26,312 nt of DNA, taken from Tieghemiomyces parasiticus. Its lineage: Eukaryota; Kickxellomycota; Dimargaritomycetes; Dimargaritales; Dimargaritaceae. Under the pieces are notes generated by a model. That model was not told the DNA's origin, did no database searches, and saw only the letters and a list, made by a program, of their open reading frames with translations. The translations under genes were made by a program, and so were the position numbers. Positions 17,016-26,312 of the stretch are shown in pieces. The stretch covers positions 1 to 26,312 of the forward strand of contig JANBPT010000682.1 in NCBI GenBank assembly GCA_027575765.1, read 5' to 3'. How positions within the stretch are numbered: the first letter of the stretch is position 1; every line of letters begins with the position of its first letter.

Positions 17016-19865
17016 ATGGCCCAACGTGGTCTCCCCGTCTCCAGGGGATTTCTGTTTGCCGGAGCGACAGGGAGGTCGTCTGTCGCGCGGTTGGGCGATC
17101 CAGCCATTACGGCTTGGGGTCGGGCTGGGTATGCCAACAAGCCTCGCGACATTGTTAAACGCCAGCGGATCCCCAGCCAGGGCTACTTCCCTAAACTTGA
17201 AGGCAAGCGCCACGACACCGTGACCTTTCGCGCTGATGTACCAAACCTCCCCGGAAAGTCGACTAAGAACGACGGCCCCTTGGCCTTCCTAGACGACCTA
17301 GCCAATGGCCCAGTTTCCCTGGCGCCTTCGCCCACCAAGTCCTCAAACATCGCCCTACTTCGGTCAACGTCGGCCCAGAGTAAAAGTTCCCGTACCGATA
17401 CGGTGGGCCCGGCGGCCAACCAAGCCACCCACTTCGCCGCTAACGGGGAACCCCTGACGGCCGAGCAGTTCCGATTGAGCACGCTACTCTACACTGACGC
17501 CGAGGCGCTATGGGCCCGCTACCAGCGCCTGAAGGAAACCGGCCAGAACCGTGCTGTGCCCCGATCGGTTTACCACAAGTTTTTGTCCATCTTGATGGAC
17601 GCTGGTCGCATGCGACGGACCGACCTGATCCGGTTCGAAACGCCCGTGGCTGATCCGGGCATGTCCGACCAGCACCGCCCACTTGGCCGAGATGAGGGAT
17701 TGCAGGCACAGCGCATCATTACCGGGGACTACTTCACCTCGCCCCCACGGTCCGACGGGTATGGGTTTCCGGAAAAATGGCGGACCCGGATCTCCCAACT
17801 GTGTCGGGATTGGGTGGAAATGATTAGTGTCCAGCTTGCGCTGACCACGCAGCAGCCACGGGACCAGTCCACATCCACAGGGTCGCCCGCTGAGACCTCG
17901 AAGGCGCCCCTGGATCTCACCAACTCGCCAAAGGAGTCTGCCGTGGAACTGGAGGATGTAGAACTGATCGTACGCGCCCTGGTAGCCACCAGGAACACGG
18001 ACCAAGCGTGGCAGGCTGTCAAGCTGCTGGCCGAGCGAGGCTTGGTTCCCAAAGTAAGCACCTTAGACTACTTTGCCACAGACTACGCGCGTCGCGGCCT
18101 AGTCGACTCCGTGGAGGCCCTGATCGACCGAATCCGCGCCTGGGGGCTGACTCCCAATGTATTCCAGAACAACGCTCTTATCCGCCTATACGCAGGTCGG
18201 GCTGAGACCCTGCCGCGCGCCCAGGAGCTCTTTGCTGATCTCCGCCGCACAGGTGCCGCCGTGGATTCGTTCAGTTACTGCCCGATCATCATGGCCGCGG
18301 CGCGAGCCAACGACGAGCGCACCGCCTACGACCTCTGTCGCGAATTGATGCACCTCGATACGCGCAAGGAGATTTACGTGTACAATGTCATGCTGTGGAG
18401 CCTGGGCCGCGTGGGACGTGTAGAGCTCATGTGGCAGCTCTATCACCGACTGACTCAGGCCGTCGCCCACGGTAAGGCGCGCGACAATTATCTGCCCATC
18501 CCGGACAAGGTGACGTACGGAATCCTTATGGACGTACTCATGAAGCGCCAGGATACGGCGCGGCTCCAGATCCTGCAGCGTGATTGGCTGCAGAGTGAGG
18601 TCGGGTGGTCGGCGCACATTTGTAACAGTTGGATGACCCACTGGATCGCCCAGGGCCAGGTGCGCACGGCACTCCGCATGCTCCAGCTCATGCCCACGCG
18701 CGGAATCAACCCAACGGCCGTCAACTATCTATCGGTAATCACTGGTTTGTGCGCCGCCAACGACCCGGACGAGGCCTTGCGGTGCCTGGCCCTGCTCGAG
18801 TCGCAGCGTCTGGCACCCACCGCCAAGATCTTTAACCGTCTGATCCACAGCTTTGCTGGGCGTGGGGATACGGTAGCAGTGGCTAGTCTGCGCCGTAAGA
18901 TGGCACAGTACGCGGTCCCCGAGGACACGGCAACCCAAAACGCACTCCTAGCTGGCCTGATTCAACTGGATCGCCGGCGGGAGGCCGTGGCTGAATTTGA
19001 GCGGTGGATCGACCGCAACCACAAAATACCCGACAGCGTCGTCCGGCCCGACGTGGCCACCTTCCAGCTTATCATCCCAGCCTACCTCAAACTTAACGAG
19101 TCTTCCCGGGCCTGCGACTGGGCGGTGCGCTGCTGCAATGCCCACCCGGCCGCTGCCGGATTTATCTGGCTGCAGATGGCCCAAGCCAGTACCACGTACC
19201 AACTCGCGGCCACGCTGGATTTTGTGTACCGGGCCTGGCGACGGTTCCAGCTGCCCAATCTAGCCACTCCGCTAGCCCGATCATCCGTTTCGACCCCGCC
19301 CTCCATCGACCCGGACGCCCTCACTAGTACCCTGGCTACGTTTATGCTCGGTGCGGCCACTATGTCGATGCGGCCCCTCGCCCGACAGATCTGGACCGAT
19401 CTGAAGACCGTGCAGGCACCAGCCAATGCCGGCGCCATTGTCGTCATGCTCCGGGCCATCGGTCATACCCGTAACTACGGGTGGCTAAACGAGGTGATGG
19501 AGTGGGCAAAACGATCGGAAGTGGCCTTTAACCTGGTTATCTACCACGCCCTACTAAGCTGCTACGGTAAACTGGTGCGACCCAAACGGATGCTTGCGCT
19601 CATCTGCGAGGTGATGCCCGGGCCCGGAGCGGGTGCGCCAGTCGCCGTGGCCGTGCCCCCCACCGAGGCCACGTTAGAAATCTTCTTCTCGTTCCGGTTT
19701 ATCCACCAATCTGATTACTACACTCGGACCTTGCGTAGCTACCTAAGCGATAATTACCCGCACCTGGTGCCCGCTATGGAACGGGCCGTCAAAAAGGGTA
19801 CCGCCCGGTTGCTTTTAGATCACAAGCCGGCCATCAAACCAGCCGGGGCAAGAGAGGGCTTGTAG
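17016..19865 (+). CDS. pentatricopeptide repeat (PPR) protein, probably mitochondrial
   Basis: A single-exon frame of 949 residues from the first in-frame ATG (17016). The frame is open further upstream but lacks an ATG. The N terminus (MAQRGLPVSRGFLFAG...) has several Arg, many Ala/Gly/Ser and one acid in 40 residues, as in a mitochondrial presequence. Residues 60-310 are mostly low-complexity and polar. From 315 to about 780 there are roughly ten to eleven P-type PPR units of about 35 residues, for example RAWGLTPNVF, MPTRGINPTAVN and ESQRLAPTAKIF at repeat junctions. A further degenerate block lies at about 805-880 (IYHALLSCYGK...). PPR proteins bind single-stranded RNA sequence-specifically in organelles, acting in mRNA stability, processing or translation. 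The target and ortholog cannot be named from this sequence. An AATAAA 28 nt after the stop may guide polyadenylation. Confidence 0.92.
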   Translation: MAQRGLPVSRGFLFAGATGRSSVARLGDPAITAWGRAGYANKPRDIVKRQRIPSQGYFPKLEGKRHDTVTFRADVPNLPGKSTKNDGPLAFLDDLANGPVSLAPSPTKSSNIALLRSTSAQSKSSRTDTVGPAANQATHFAANGEPLTAEQFRLSTLLYTDAEALWARYQRLKETGQNRAVPRSVYHKFLSILMDAGRMRRTDLIRFETPVADPGMSDQHRPLGRDEGLQAQRIITGDYFTSPPRSDGYGFPEKWRTRISQLCRDWVEMISVQLALTTQQPRDQSTSTGSPAETSKAPLDLTNSPKESAVELEDVELIVRALVATRNTDQAWQAVKLLAERGLVPKVSTLDYFATDYARRGLVDSVEALIDRIRAWGLTPNVFQNNALIRLYAGRAETLPRAQELFADLRRTGAAVDSFSYCPIIMAAARANDERTAYDLCRELMHLDTRKEIYVYNVMLWSLGRVGRVELMWQLYHRLTQAVAHGKARDNYLPIPDKVTYGILMDVLMKRQDTARLQILQRDWLQSEVGWSAHICNSWMTHWIAQGQVRTALRMLQLMPTRGINPTAVNYLSVITGLCAANDPDEALRCLALLESQRLAPTAKIFNRLIHSFAGRGDTVAVASLRRKMAQYAVPEDTATQNALLAGLIQLDRRREAVAEFERWIDRNHKIPDSVVRPDVATFQLIIPAYLKLNESSRACDWAVRCCNAHPAAAGFIWLQMAQASTTYQLAATLDFVYRAWRRFQLPNLATPLARSSVSTPPSIDPDALTSTLATFMLGAATMSMRPLARQIWTDLKTVQAPANAGAIVVMLRAIGHTRNYGWLNEVMEWAKRSEVAFNLVIYHALLSCYGKLVRPKRMLALICEVMPGPGAGAPVAVAVPPTEATLEIFFSFRFIHQSDYYTRTLRSYLSDNYPHLVPAMERAVKKGTARLLLDHKPAIKPAGAREGL

Positions 19866-19892
19866 ACAAGGAGGGGGGGTAGGGTGGCATAC

Positions 19893-19898
19893 AATAAA
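19893..19898 (+). terminator. polyadenylation signal AATAAA after the PPR gene
   Basis: A canonical AATAAA lies 28 nt beyond the PPR stop codon, preceded by a G7 run and GGG (19873-19884). A second AATAAA follows a T-run at 20386-20391. Either could define the transcript end. Confidence 0.45.
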
Positions 19899-22200
19899 AT
19901 GCATAGACAGGAACTGCATACAGCGCAGGAACCAGCTGAACTACGTAATATTGGTCCGGCCCGACTCCCTCCGGACGGTGAAGACCGGGGCCAGGTGAGT
20001 AGTTGCTCTCCGCCATGTTCCTTTTCCTTGGCAACTGCCGCGGTGGCAAAGAGGCTCTGTAGTAAATTAATGAGCCGAAATGATTTAATTTCGACACCTC
20101 AAGCTGAAATTTTTCTGTGCGTTCTATTGGTGCCTAGTCATGATACAATTATATAGGGATTGACCTTCATATTAACCGATAATGGAGTCGTGCCCCCTTT
20201 AGGGGTACTCCGCCTTTATTGTCTCAACGACAAAATATCCCAATATAGGACCAATCGGCCTTGCAGACCGCCCTTCTTCCTCATTGTTTCTCTTTTTTCC
20301 CTTTTTGAATCGTTTTCTCTTTCCAGCCATATCCGGCCGACCCGTTTCTACTGATCCCCTTCAATTACGTACCGAGTTTTTTTTTAATAAAATTGTCGTA
20401 CAGGCAATTAAATGGGGTATTTAAAGCAGCTCATATCAAAAGGTTGGAGCAAGGTTCAGGTAAGTAAGAGAGCAAAAAACGTAACACTATGTTAGCCACC
20501 TGGGGTGCTCTCCCTATAACCCAACCCTAAAATCAGATCCAGATAATTGAATCGGAAGGGAAGAAATCCGATTATCAGACAGCCGTAGTAGTCAACTGTG
20601 TGGAAAATCTTTTACCTTCTCCAACCTCTGCCTGGTGATCTTTCGCAGGTAAAAGTCGAAGGGATCCCGGTAGGACAGTACGAGCGGGGAGTGTATCCTT
20701 GAAGCAAAAGTGTAGACCCAGGTGGCTGTAATGTTATCGCCAGGCCCAATACAGCCATGGCTCCTCCTCTAAACAGCGTACCCGATCATTACCTACTGTA
20801 ACCCAAACCTTTATTACGGAAATGGGCCAAAATTTCTTGATGATGGATAATGGTCTGAATCTTCGTAGTGAGTCAATATCGGGGGAAGGTGCGAGAGTGT
20901 ATTAAGGAAAGAAAGGGTGTATAAGCATAAGGTGGCCATAACCTTATTAAATGGTGCTATGAATGCCTTTATATAGGCCTATAACCTGGGCATATTCCGC
21001 GTTGGCGATGATGACAATTCTATGCCGTCAAGGAATCTCAAACGGGCGACTCACGCATTCACTTTCAGGCAACCATGATTGTCGAGTGGCGGGTTTGTGT
21101 GTGCCGGCACCGGTATATTTAGGCTCTTCCGTCGATAGCTATTTTTTATATCAACTGGACCTAATGTCCAGTAACTCTGTAATGAAACATTCTAACTTTT
21201 TCACAAAATGTGTTGTTTTTTTCTACAAAGCGGACCCGGCGTTCTTCAAAAATAATCATCTCCTGCTTTGGTGCAGTCGACTTGGGTTAACTGATAGTGG
21301 TACTGTATTTTTTACTTCTAAATATATTTAGTAGAGGTTTAGATGTGAGATAGGGAATTGTTTATGATGGAGGAAGCTAGAGGGCGGATATAATAGAGAG
21401 AACGAGAGGGACCTGGACCTGAACGGGATAGTATTGAAAATAGGAAAGAAAAGGGATGGGATCGGCCCTAATTAGTCTAGAACGCTGGTCCCCACTATGC
21501 TATGGCATGAAGAGGTTAATAGGTTACTCAGTGAGCCGCACCGCCAGGTCTGGTAGGCATAGTGGTTCTGGAATGTGGCGGGCTTTGTCCATGCACACCA
21601 CAGCGCTATTGGCCCTATTACGCTTCGTATGCGTAAGCCACAATGTGGCGGCGGCTTGTACCGATTTTGGGTTACACGCCTCAACTGTGTCAATCTTTTT
21701 CTATCGCCATTTACTCTAACAGTTTCACGAACCGATGAAAAGCGGCCTTGGTATTCTGGCGTTTAGAGCCCAAGTCTGATCGGCCATACGCCTCGAATGA
21801 GACTTATCGTCGAGGCTTGGGTGGATCATGAACTCAACAGGCTAGTTATCTTAGCCCCTTTTCGATTTTCACCATAGACGACGGCTGGGATTGGTAAATG
21901 ACCTATGAGTTCAGGTTCGGGTCGCGTCATTGGCGATAATGACTCATACCTGGTAGTTGATGGTCTCAGAATATTCCTTGATTAAGTCAGCTACCCAATG
22001 TACCTGATGTGGCACTAAAATCCGGTGAGATTGTCTGGGATCTCGTAACAGACTGAGCCCTGTGCATGCAGGCACTTGCACTGTATATTGAGCGTAATTT
22101 TAGGAGAATCTAAGTATGTTCGTATGGGCTACACATGGGTTAAATTGAGAGCTGACTCGCCAGTAGGACATGATGGGAACGCTAAATGGCAAAACGAGTT

Positions 22201-22224
22201 TTCTAGAGTGTACTAATTCTAGAA
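22201..22224. promoter_or_regulatory. heat-shock-element-like pair of TTCTAGA sites
   Basis: TTCTAGAG at 22201-22208 and the 8-bp palindrome TTCTAGAA at 22217-22224 contain the TTCnnGA pattern bound by heat-shock factor. They are about 230 bp upstream of the weak candidate gene at 22454. Chance occurrence is quite possible. Confidence 0.2.
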
Positions 22225-22453
22225 TAAGCTGCACCATCTCACCTGTTCTATTAAACGCCGCTAGCCTCCATTGGTATCGTCACATTTCATACCTCACCAG
22301 TTCTGTTGTCCAGCACTTATATGTAAAACTTGTGGAGGATTCAATCCGAATGTCCCTGGAACAGTACATTATCATTCTCTTAATGAATGGCATACTATCT
22401 CTTCTCCATTGTATATACCTAACCCGTACGTCAATAGTATACCTACCACAATA

Positions 22454-23002
22454 ATGTCATTTGCTAGTTTATTCGAAGATCCAGAAGTTTACTGCTTCCA
22501 ACTGTTGGTATGTGGGTGGCTGTCCTGGCACCCTGCGCTGGGCCTCACAGCCTACAATCGAGACGAGTGGCGTGTGTAATTACTGATCTGCAAGCGAAGA
22601 GGAGCAGCAGATAGATGGCTTTGCTCCCAGCGGCTGTTCACAGCTGCAGCAGGCCTTAACGATTGCTCCCGAGTTGTCGCTGAATATAGATCGCCATTTT
22701 TGTTATACCATTATCTCCGTTATAATATTGTGAGTTTGCACATGGACGGGAGGCGATAGTACTTCCCTCGCCCCTTTCGCCCGCAGCTGGTGGAAAAGGG
22801 GCCAATGAAAAGACAGCGACGTAGTCGAGAATTCCGAATGGATCCGGGGCCGGGTCAACTCTTTACCGTAACCGTATACCAAAAGAGGGGGGACGAGCAT
22901 CGTACAAAGGTCGAGACGAAAGACGGTTTGAGTGTCACTAAGGTTCTACAGCCTAGTTCCCGACAACGGGGTTGTTGGCCATCCACTATCAATCCACCGT
23001 AG
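22454..23002 (+). CDS. weak candidate: small two-exon gene of unknown function
   Basis: A frame from the ATG at 22454 ends at a consensus donor TTG|GTATGT (22508). A second frame begins after a pyrimidine-rich CCCGCAG acceptor (ending 22786) and runs to a TAG at 23000-23002. Both borders are phase 0, so splicing a 279-nt intron would give about 89 residues. The product would start MSFASLFEDPEVYCFQLL, then a very basic stretch (MKRQRRSREF), then a charged Val/Thr-rich segment. No family is recognised, and codon use is not clearly gene-like. It could be a fragment, a pseudogene or chance. Confidence 0.18.
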
Positions 23003-24122
23003 CGGTTGGCGGTCATGGCGGTCCAGCGTAACCTTCCGTCTCCGTAGAAACTCTCTCCACTCATTCTCCGTCCCCCGTCCCAAAGGTGACCCTGTTAGTC
23101 CCACCCCCATTTCCCTTTCTCTTCACTCAACTACGCTACGCACTTAAACGCCCTCATACAGAAGGTTGGGAGGGGATGACAGCCGGCCCTTGAAAGTGAA
23201 TTCACTAATTGACCTGGACTTGCTCTGCCCTATCATCGAAGAGATACTTGGGCCTGGGTCCCCCGTCTCCCTTTCCACTCCCGCCTCCTCCTCTATCTGC
23301 ACCCCTCGCGACTATGTTGGAGGTTTATTCGACGGTAAATTTAGGGGAAAATAGGCCAAGACTACGGCCCTCGCTACCTGAAACCTTTAGTGCAGAACCA
23401 AAGCCAATAATTCCTATAATAAAAATCTATCGCGAGACTGAGTCGACCACCCGTCCCTCGATCAAATGTTCGCCTTCACCATCAATTGTTTTGGTAATAC
23501 GCAAAGTGCAGGTTGGAGGGGGGCCTGGTATGAGATAGCATAGTATATATGCTGCCTAGTGGCCTAACGTTCGCGCTCAATTGGCGCGCCACATTGGGGC
23601 TATAGTCCACAAATATCAGCGATTCTTGGGGGACTATATCCCCTTCACTATCACACCGTACGATAAGGGGTAGAGGAGACCAACAAGTCGTATAGGTGAT
23701 TGACGGAGGACAGGAGACCCGTCCCACAGCCAGCACCGGCACCCGACCAATCCCTTCTTTTTCTCGCTTCGATTATTCGGCCGTCCTGTCTTTATTAGCC
23801 GTTCTCCCCTTCTTTCTTCCACTAACTGGTTGCAGAATAGAGCTTTCCATACTTGAGTATTTCCCTGTTTTTTCCCTACCTGACGATTGGCCGCTTTGGG
23901 AAACCTGGCGGAAGAGCCGTATCACCCTGGCGAGTCGCGCAGTTGGCTCGGGGTCCTAGCTGGCGCGCTTGTACGTAGGGATGACAGGTCTGGCTACAAG
24001 TGGCAGCGCCGTGGTGTGTCTGTTAAATGTACCGCGCCGTATGAGTAACACGTACGGCGTCCGTGGTGATATGTTGGCGTAGAAAGCCCAACCCGTGTCG
24101 CCCGTCGGCCTACTCGTGCAGC

Positions 24123-24130
24123 TATATAAA
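24123..24130 (+). promoter_or_regulatory. TATA box of the secreted-protein gene
   Basis: TATATAAA lies 222 bp upstream of the ATG at 24352 and is followed by a C/T-rich leader of about 170 nt. Spacing and composition mirror the carboxylase promoter. One ATG (24137) lies very close to the box and is probably upstream of the transcription start. Confidence 0.55.
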
Positions 24131-24351
24131 CAGGCCATGGTTTTCCCCGGCCAGACCTGTCAATATCAACTACGTGTTTCCTTTATTTTAGAGTACCGCC
24201 AATATTGATTTCCCCTTCCCTCAGTCTTTCACTCAGCCACCCAGCTGTCCTCGCTCGATTAGGGTCTCTCGTCGTCTGGCTTTAGTTTTCCTCCGTTTCG
24301 ACACTGTACTTCGCCAGCTTCCCCACCAGTCTGTGGCAAAACTCCCTCACG

Positions 24352-24930
24352 ATGCTCGTCCGTTACGCATTCATCGCGGTAGCCGCAAGCCTTGGAGTCA
24401 TGGCCTACAATGAGAACAATTACGGAGGATCAACCAGCAACGACTACTCGCAATATAGTGGTTCAGCCTATCCGAGTTCTACTCGTCTTAACACTGATCA
24501 TCAATGCGCCAGTATCCAGCCCAAGTTTAGTTTAGAAAAAAAATCGTTCCGCCAGAATTTACTCAGTACAACTCGTGGTATTCGTTATAAATTTAGAAGC
24601 GCGGACCACCTAAACCTCAACCTGAACCACGACCATAAGGAAATGGGCGAGAAGTGGCTCGCTGGTGTACTTCAAGACTTCCGGACCGGAAATCCCAATT
24701 CTAACCTGAAGCTGCCACAGTCTATCAAACTTGACAAGTACAATATTTTCTATTCGCTAAGCTTGACCGACGCACGGAAGGTATCAGCGACGAAGTTATC
24801 GCTTGACGATGTTAGCAAAGCAAAGTCAAGAAAGGTTGGGGACAACCCGGTGAGAATTCTAGTCCTAACCGACTCCTACCCGTATCAGGTAAAGGCTGCT
24901 GAAATCATCGATAGCTGTCTCGTCGTCTAA
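24352..24930 (+). CDS. small secreted protein of unknown family
   Basis: The 192-codon product begins with a classical signal peptide, MLVRYAFIAVAASLGVMA, with likely cleavage after Ala18. The mature N terminus is rich in Asn, Tyr, Gly and Ser (about 19-45). A lysine-rich and hydrophilic body follows, containing KWLAGVLQDF at 101-110 and NIFYSLSLTDARKV at 131-144. Only two cysteines occur, Cys52 and Cys189, near the two ends of the mature chain and able to form one disulfide. No N-glycosylation sequon, membrane segment or GPI-like tail is seen. GC content is visibly lower than in the carboxylase and PPR genes. I do not recognise the family. It fits the profile of lineage-specific secreted proteins, but no role can be claimed. 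A possible alternative 3' splice would replace the last 13 residues. Confidence 0.7.
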   Translation: MLVRYAFIAVAASLGVMAYNENNYGGSTSNDYSQYSGSAYPSSTRLNTDHQCASIQPKFSLEKKSFRQNLLSTTRGIRYKFRSADHLNLNLNHDHKEMGEKWLAGVLQDFRTGNPNSNLKLPQSIKLDKYNIFYSLSLTDARKVSATKLSLDDVSKAKSRKVGDNPVRILVLTDSYPYQVKAAEIIDSCLVV

Positions 24931-25138
24931 GATGACGTCAATGACTTGATGTCAAATTATTCTCAACTCACTGATCCGTCGGTTCAGCGTACCGGCCGCT
25001 ATTCCCGCGTACAATAACCAATAACAAAACTTTGGCCCAAATTAGTAACCGCGTACTAAGCCCAGTATTGTTTTACTCACTTTACTCAATTCTTGGTTTC
25101 GTTGTGGTCTCTAGCCTCCTTCTCTTTTTTTTCTGCAG
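24889..25138 (+). other. candidate alternative intron at the 3' end of the secreted-protein gene
   Basis: After codon 179 the sequence reads CAG|GTAAAG. At 25138 a strong acceptor ends (T-rich tract then CTGCAG). Splicing in phase 0 would append PIFSAVSFRPLQ and stop at 25175-25177, giving 191 residues and losing Cys189. Without splicing, the frame ends at 24930. Sequence alone cannot tell which form is made. Confidence 0.3.
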
Positions 25139-25169
25139 CCAATTTTTTCGGCTGTATCGTTCCGACCAC

Positions 25170-25187
25170 TACAATAGCTTTATTGTA
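25170..25187. repeat. short hairpin TACAATA-GCTT-TATTGTA
   Basis: Perfect 7-bp arms around a four-base loop, overlapping the stop codon of the candidate alternative exon. It may fold in the 3' UTR of the secreted-protein transcript, or may be chance. Confidence 0.35.
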
Positions 25188-26312
25188 TAGCTTATATTCG
25201 CTTTCTAACTTGCAGTAGGATTATGTTATTTTCAATATACCGCTCATAGCGACCTTGTAGCCAACTTACCTGATATGTATGGAAATCACTGGTTCTAACC
25301 TGAGGTTTGGTAGATAGAATAGCGGTCATGACCTTGGAAACTCCAGTCGGATAAAATTCCCTTAGACTCCAGATTAGGTTGGCGAAATGGGCCGATTGAA
25401 CGAGGGGTAGTTTATATTGTGGGGATCGTAGATAGAACAATATAAATCACATTCACTTCGTTGTTATAGACGTTAATACAAAGGGCGATACCTAGAAGGA
25501 CGCGGCACTAGCCAGGTAATGTAGACGAAGGTGGGTTAATCGGGTGAAATGGCTGTGTTAGGTTGAGCTTTTTTTTTGAAGACGGGCTCACCTAGGGAGG
25601 GCCAACGATGCCAAATGGTTGAAAGTTGGAGGGCTAGAAAACAGTTGGTAAAATGAGGGCACGGGACGCCATGAAGACAAGTTAAAGCGGAATACATAAA
25701 ACCAATTCATACTGAAGAGGATTGGTCGGGGTCGTCTCCAACCTATTTTCTATACCATCTGGAGAAGATGTTGTCTACCTTGACCCGGTAAGCTTGATAG
25801 CTGGTGGAGCGCAACGGTTGGGGATAGGAGGGTAATATGAGGATGGTGAGTCATGGTGGACCACCTCCTGTATCCCTCCGCCACACAACGAGGGGATGCG
25901 CAGGCGCGAAATTTAGTCAATGCGTCTCAAGAGAGGCATGTGAACCACTGTCACTGCAACATCCCGTTAAGGCACAGAAAGGCGCGGTCGTGACAACAAC
26001 ATGGAGCTGCCCAATGTTGAAAGACATATCCCTAGGTTGCAAAGCACAGCTGACTCGAGGCCAATGTTGGTGATGTTTGTTTCCTTTCTTAACTATCGGT
26101 AGAATTGTGTGTGGTTCATTGCCTCAAGTGTTCCCCGCTCCATAGTGAAGTGGCTTGCCCCTCAGTTGATTGAACTAAACCCACGTATCCTGAGGGTTTT
26201 AGATCGCATGAAGCATGGTTTTCCATTACTTGATAGGAGAACCACCGTAACAGTCGCTAGCCGCCGTGGTCACCCGCGGAGGCGCTAATTCCGGCACATG
26301 TAGATTAGTAAC
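25188..26312. other. intergenic right end, no gene recognised
   Basis: No frame here shows a signal peptide, a domain or paired splice sites. A 78-codon ATG frame at 25837-26073 contains six cysteines but lacks a signal peptide and any familiar spacing, so it is not called. No tRNA or repeat array seen. Confidence 0.55.

Larger units (their letters stand above)
19899..24122. other. long intergenic region, no confident gene
   Basis: About 4.2 kb of lower-GC sequence. Frames are short and lack domains (longest 122 codons at 20963-21331). Only one pair of frames, near 22.45-23.00 kb, shows compatible splice signals and is listed separately. A TTCTAGAA palindrome with a nearby TTCTAGA (22201-22224) resembles a heat-shock element. 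No tRNA, rRNA or transposon frame was recognised. Confidence 0.55.

Noticed and set aside
20963..21331. 122-codon plus-strand frame
   Set aside because: No domain, no signal peptide, no splice partners and AT-rich random-looking codon use.
24850..24888. Possible 39-nt intron (GTGAGA ... CTAAC ... CAG) inside the secreted-protein gene
   Set aside because: Too short for normal splicing, and the frame is open through it.
24267..24928. 11-bp direct repeat TCTCGTCGTCT on both sides of the secreted-protein gene
   Set aside because: Dozens of 11-mer repeats are expected by chance in 26 kb; the second copy lies in coding sequence and there are no terminal repeats or target duplications to suggest a mobile unit.
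25837..26073. 78-codon frame with six cysteines
   Set aside because: It lacks a signal peptide, has no known cysteine spacing, and has no promoter features around it.

Overview
This window looks like nuclear DNA of a filamentous or early-diverging fungus. The protein genes are spread over large intergenic gaps. They are split by GT..AG introns, have pyrimidine-rich leaders with TATA elements, and show no operons, Shine-Dalgarno sites or tRNA/rRNA genes. The pyruvate carboxylase resembles the single-chain fungal/animal enzyme. A Na+/K+-ATPase-type (P-type IIC) pump and the long introns (about 520-590 nt) would fit a Zoopagomycota/Kickxellomycotina-type fungus, but that placement is inference.

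Layout, left to right. (1) Positions 1-2717, minus strand: most of a P-type IIC cation ATPase, cut by the left edge before its C-terminal membrane half. (2) 2718-7619: its pyrimidine-rich leader (on the minus strand) and a long gap with no convincing gene, holding a few palindromes and E-boxes. (3) 7620-13017, plus strand: promoter, ATG-free leader with a likely 5'-UTR intron, and a complete three-exon pyruvate carboxylase gene (1,181 aa). (4) 14018-15741, plus strand: a two-exon gene for a multi-Myb/SANT-repeat protein whose first exon reads like a mitochondrial presequence. (5) 17016-19865, plus strand: a 949-aa pentatricopeptide repeat (PPR) protein, also with a presequence-like N terminus. 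(6) 19866-24122: mostly empty, with one weak two-exon candidate near 22.5-23.0 kb. (7) 24352-24930, plus strand: a small secreted protein of unknown family with a TATA box, a long C/T-rich leader and a possible alternative 3' exon. (8) 24931-26312: no gene seen.

The genes do not form an obvious pathway. Pyruvate carboxylase refills the TCA cycle, the ATPase handles monovalent cations at a membrane, and the PPR protein is probably an organellar RNA factor. The neighbouring Myb-repeat protein may share the mitochondrial destination, which would be unusual. The most notable points are the loss of the M4 ion-binding Glu in the IIC ATPase, the presequence on the Myb protein, the leader intron of the carboxylase that would hide an overlapping upstream ORF, and the orphan secreted protein.
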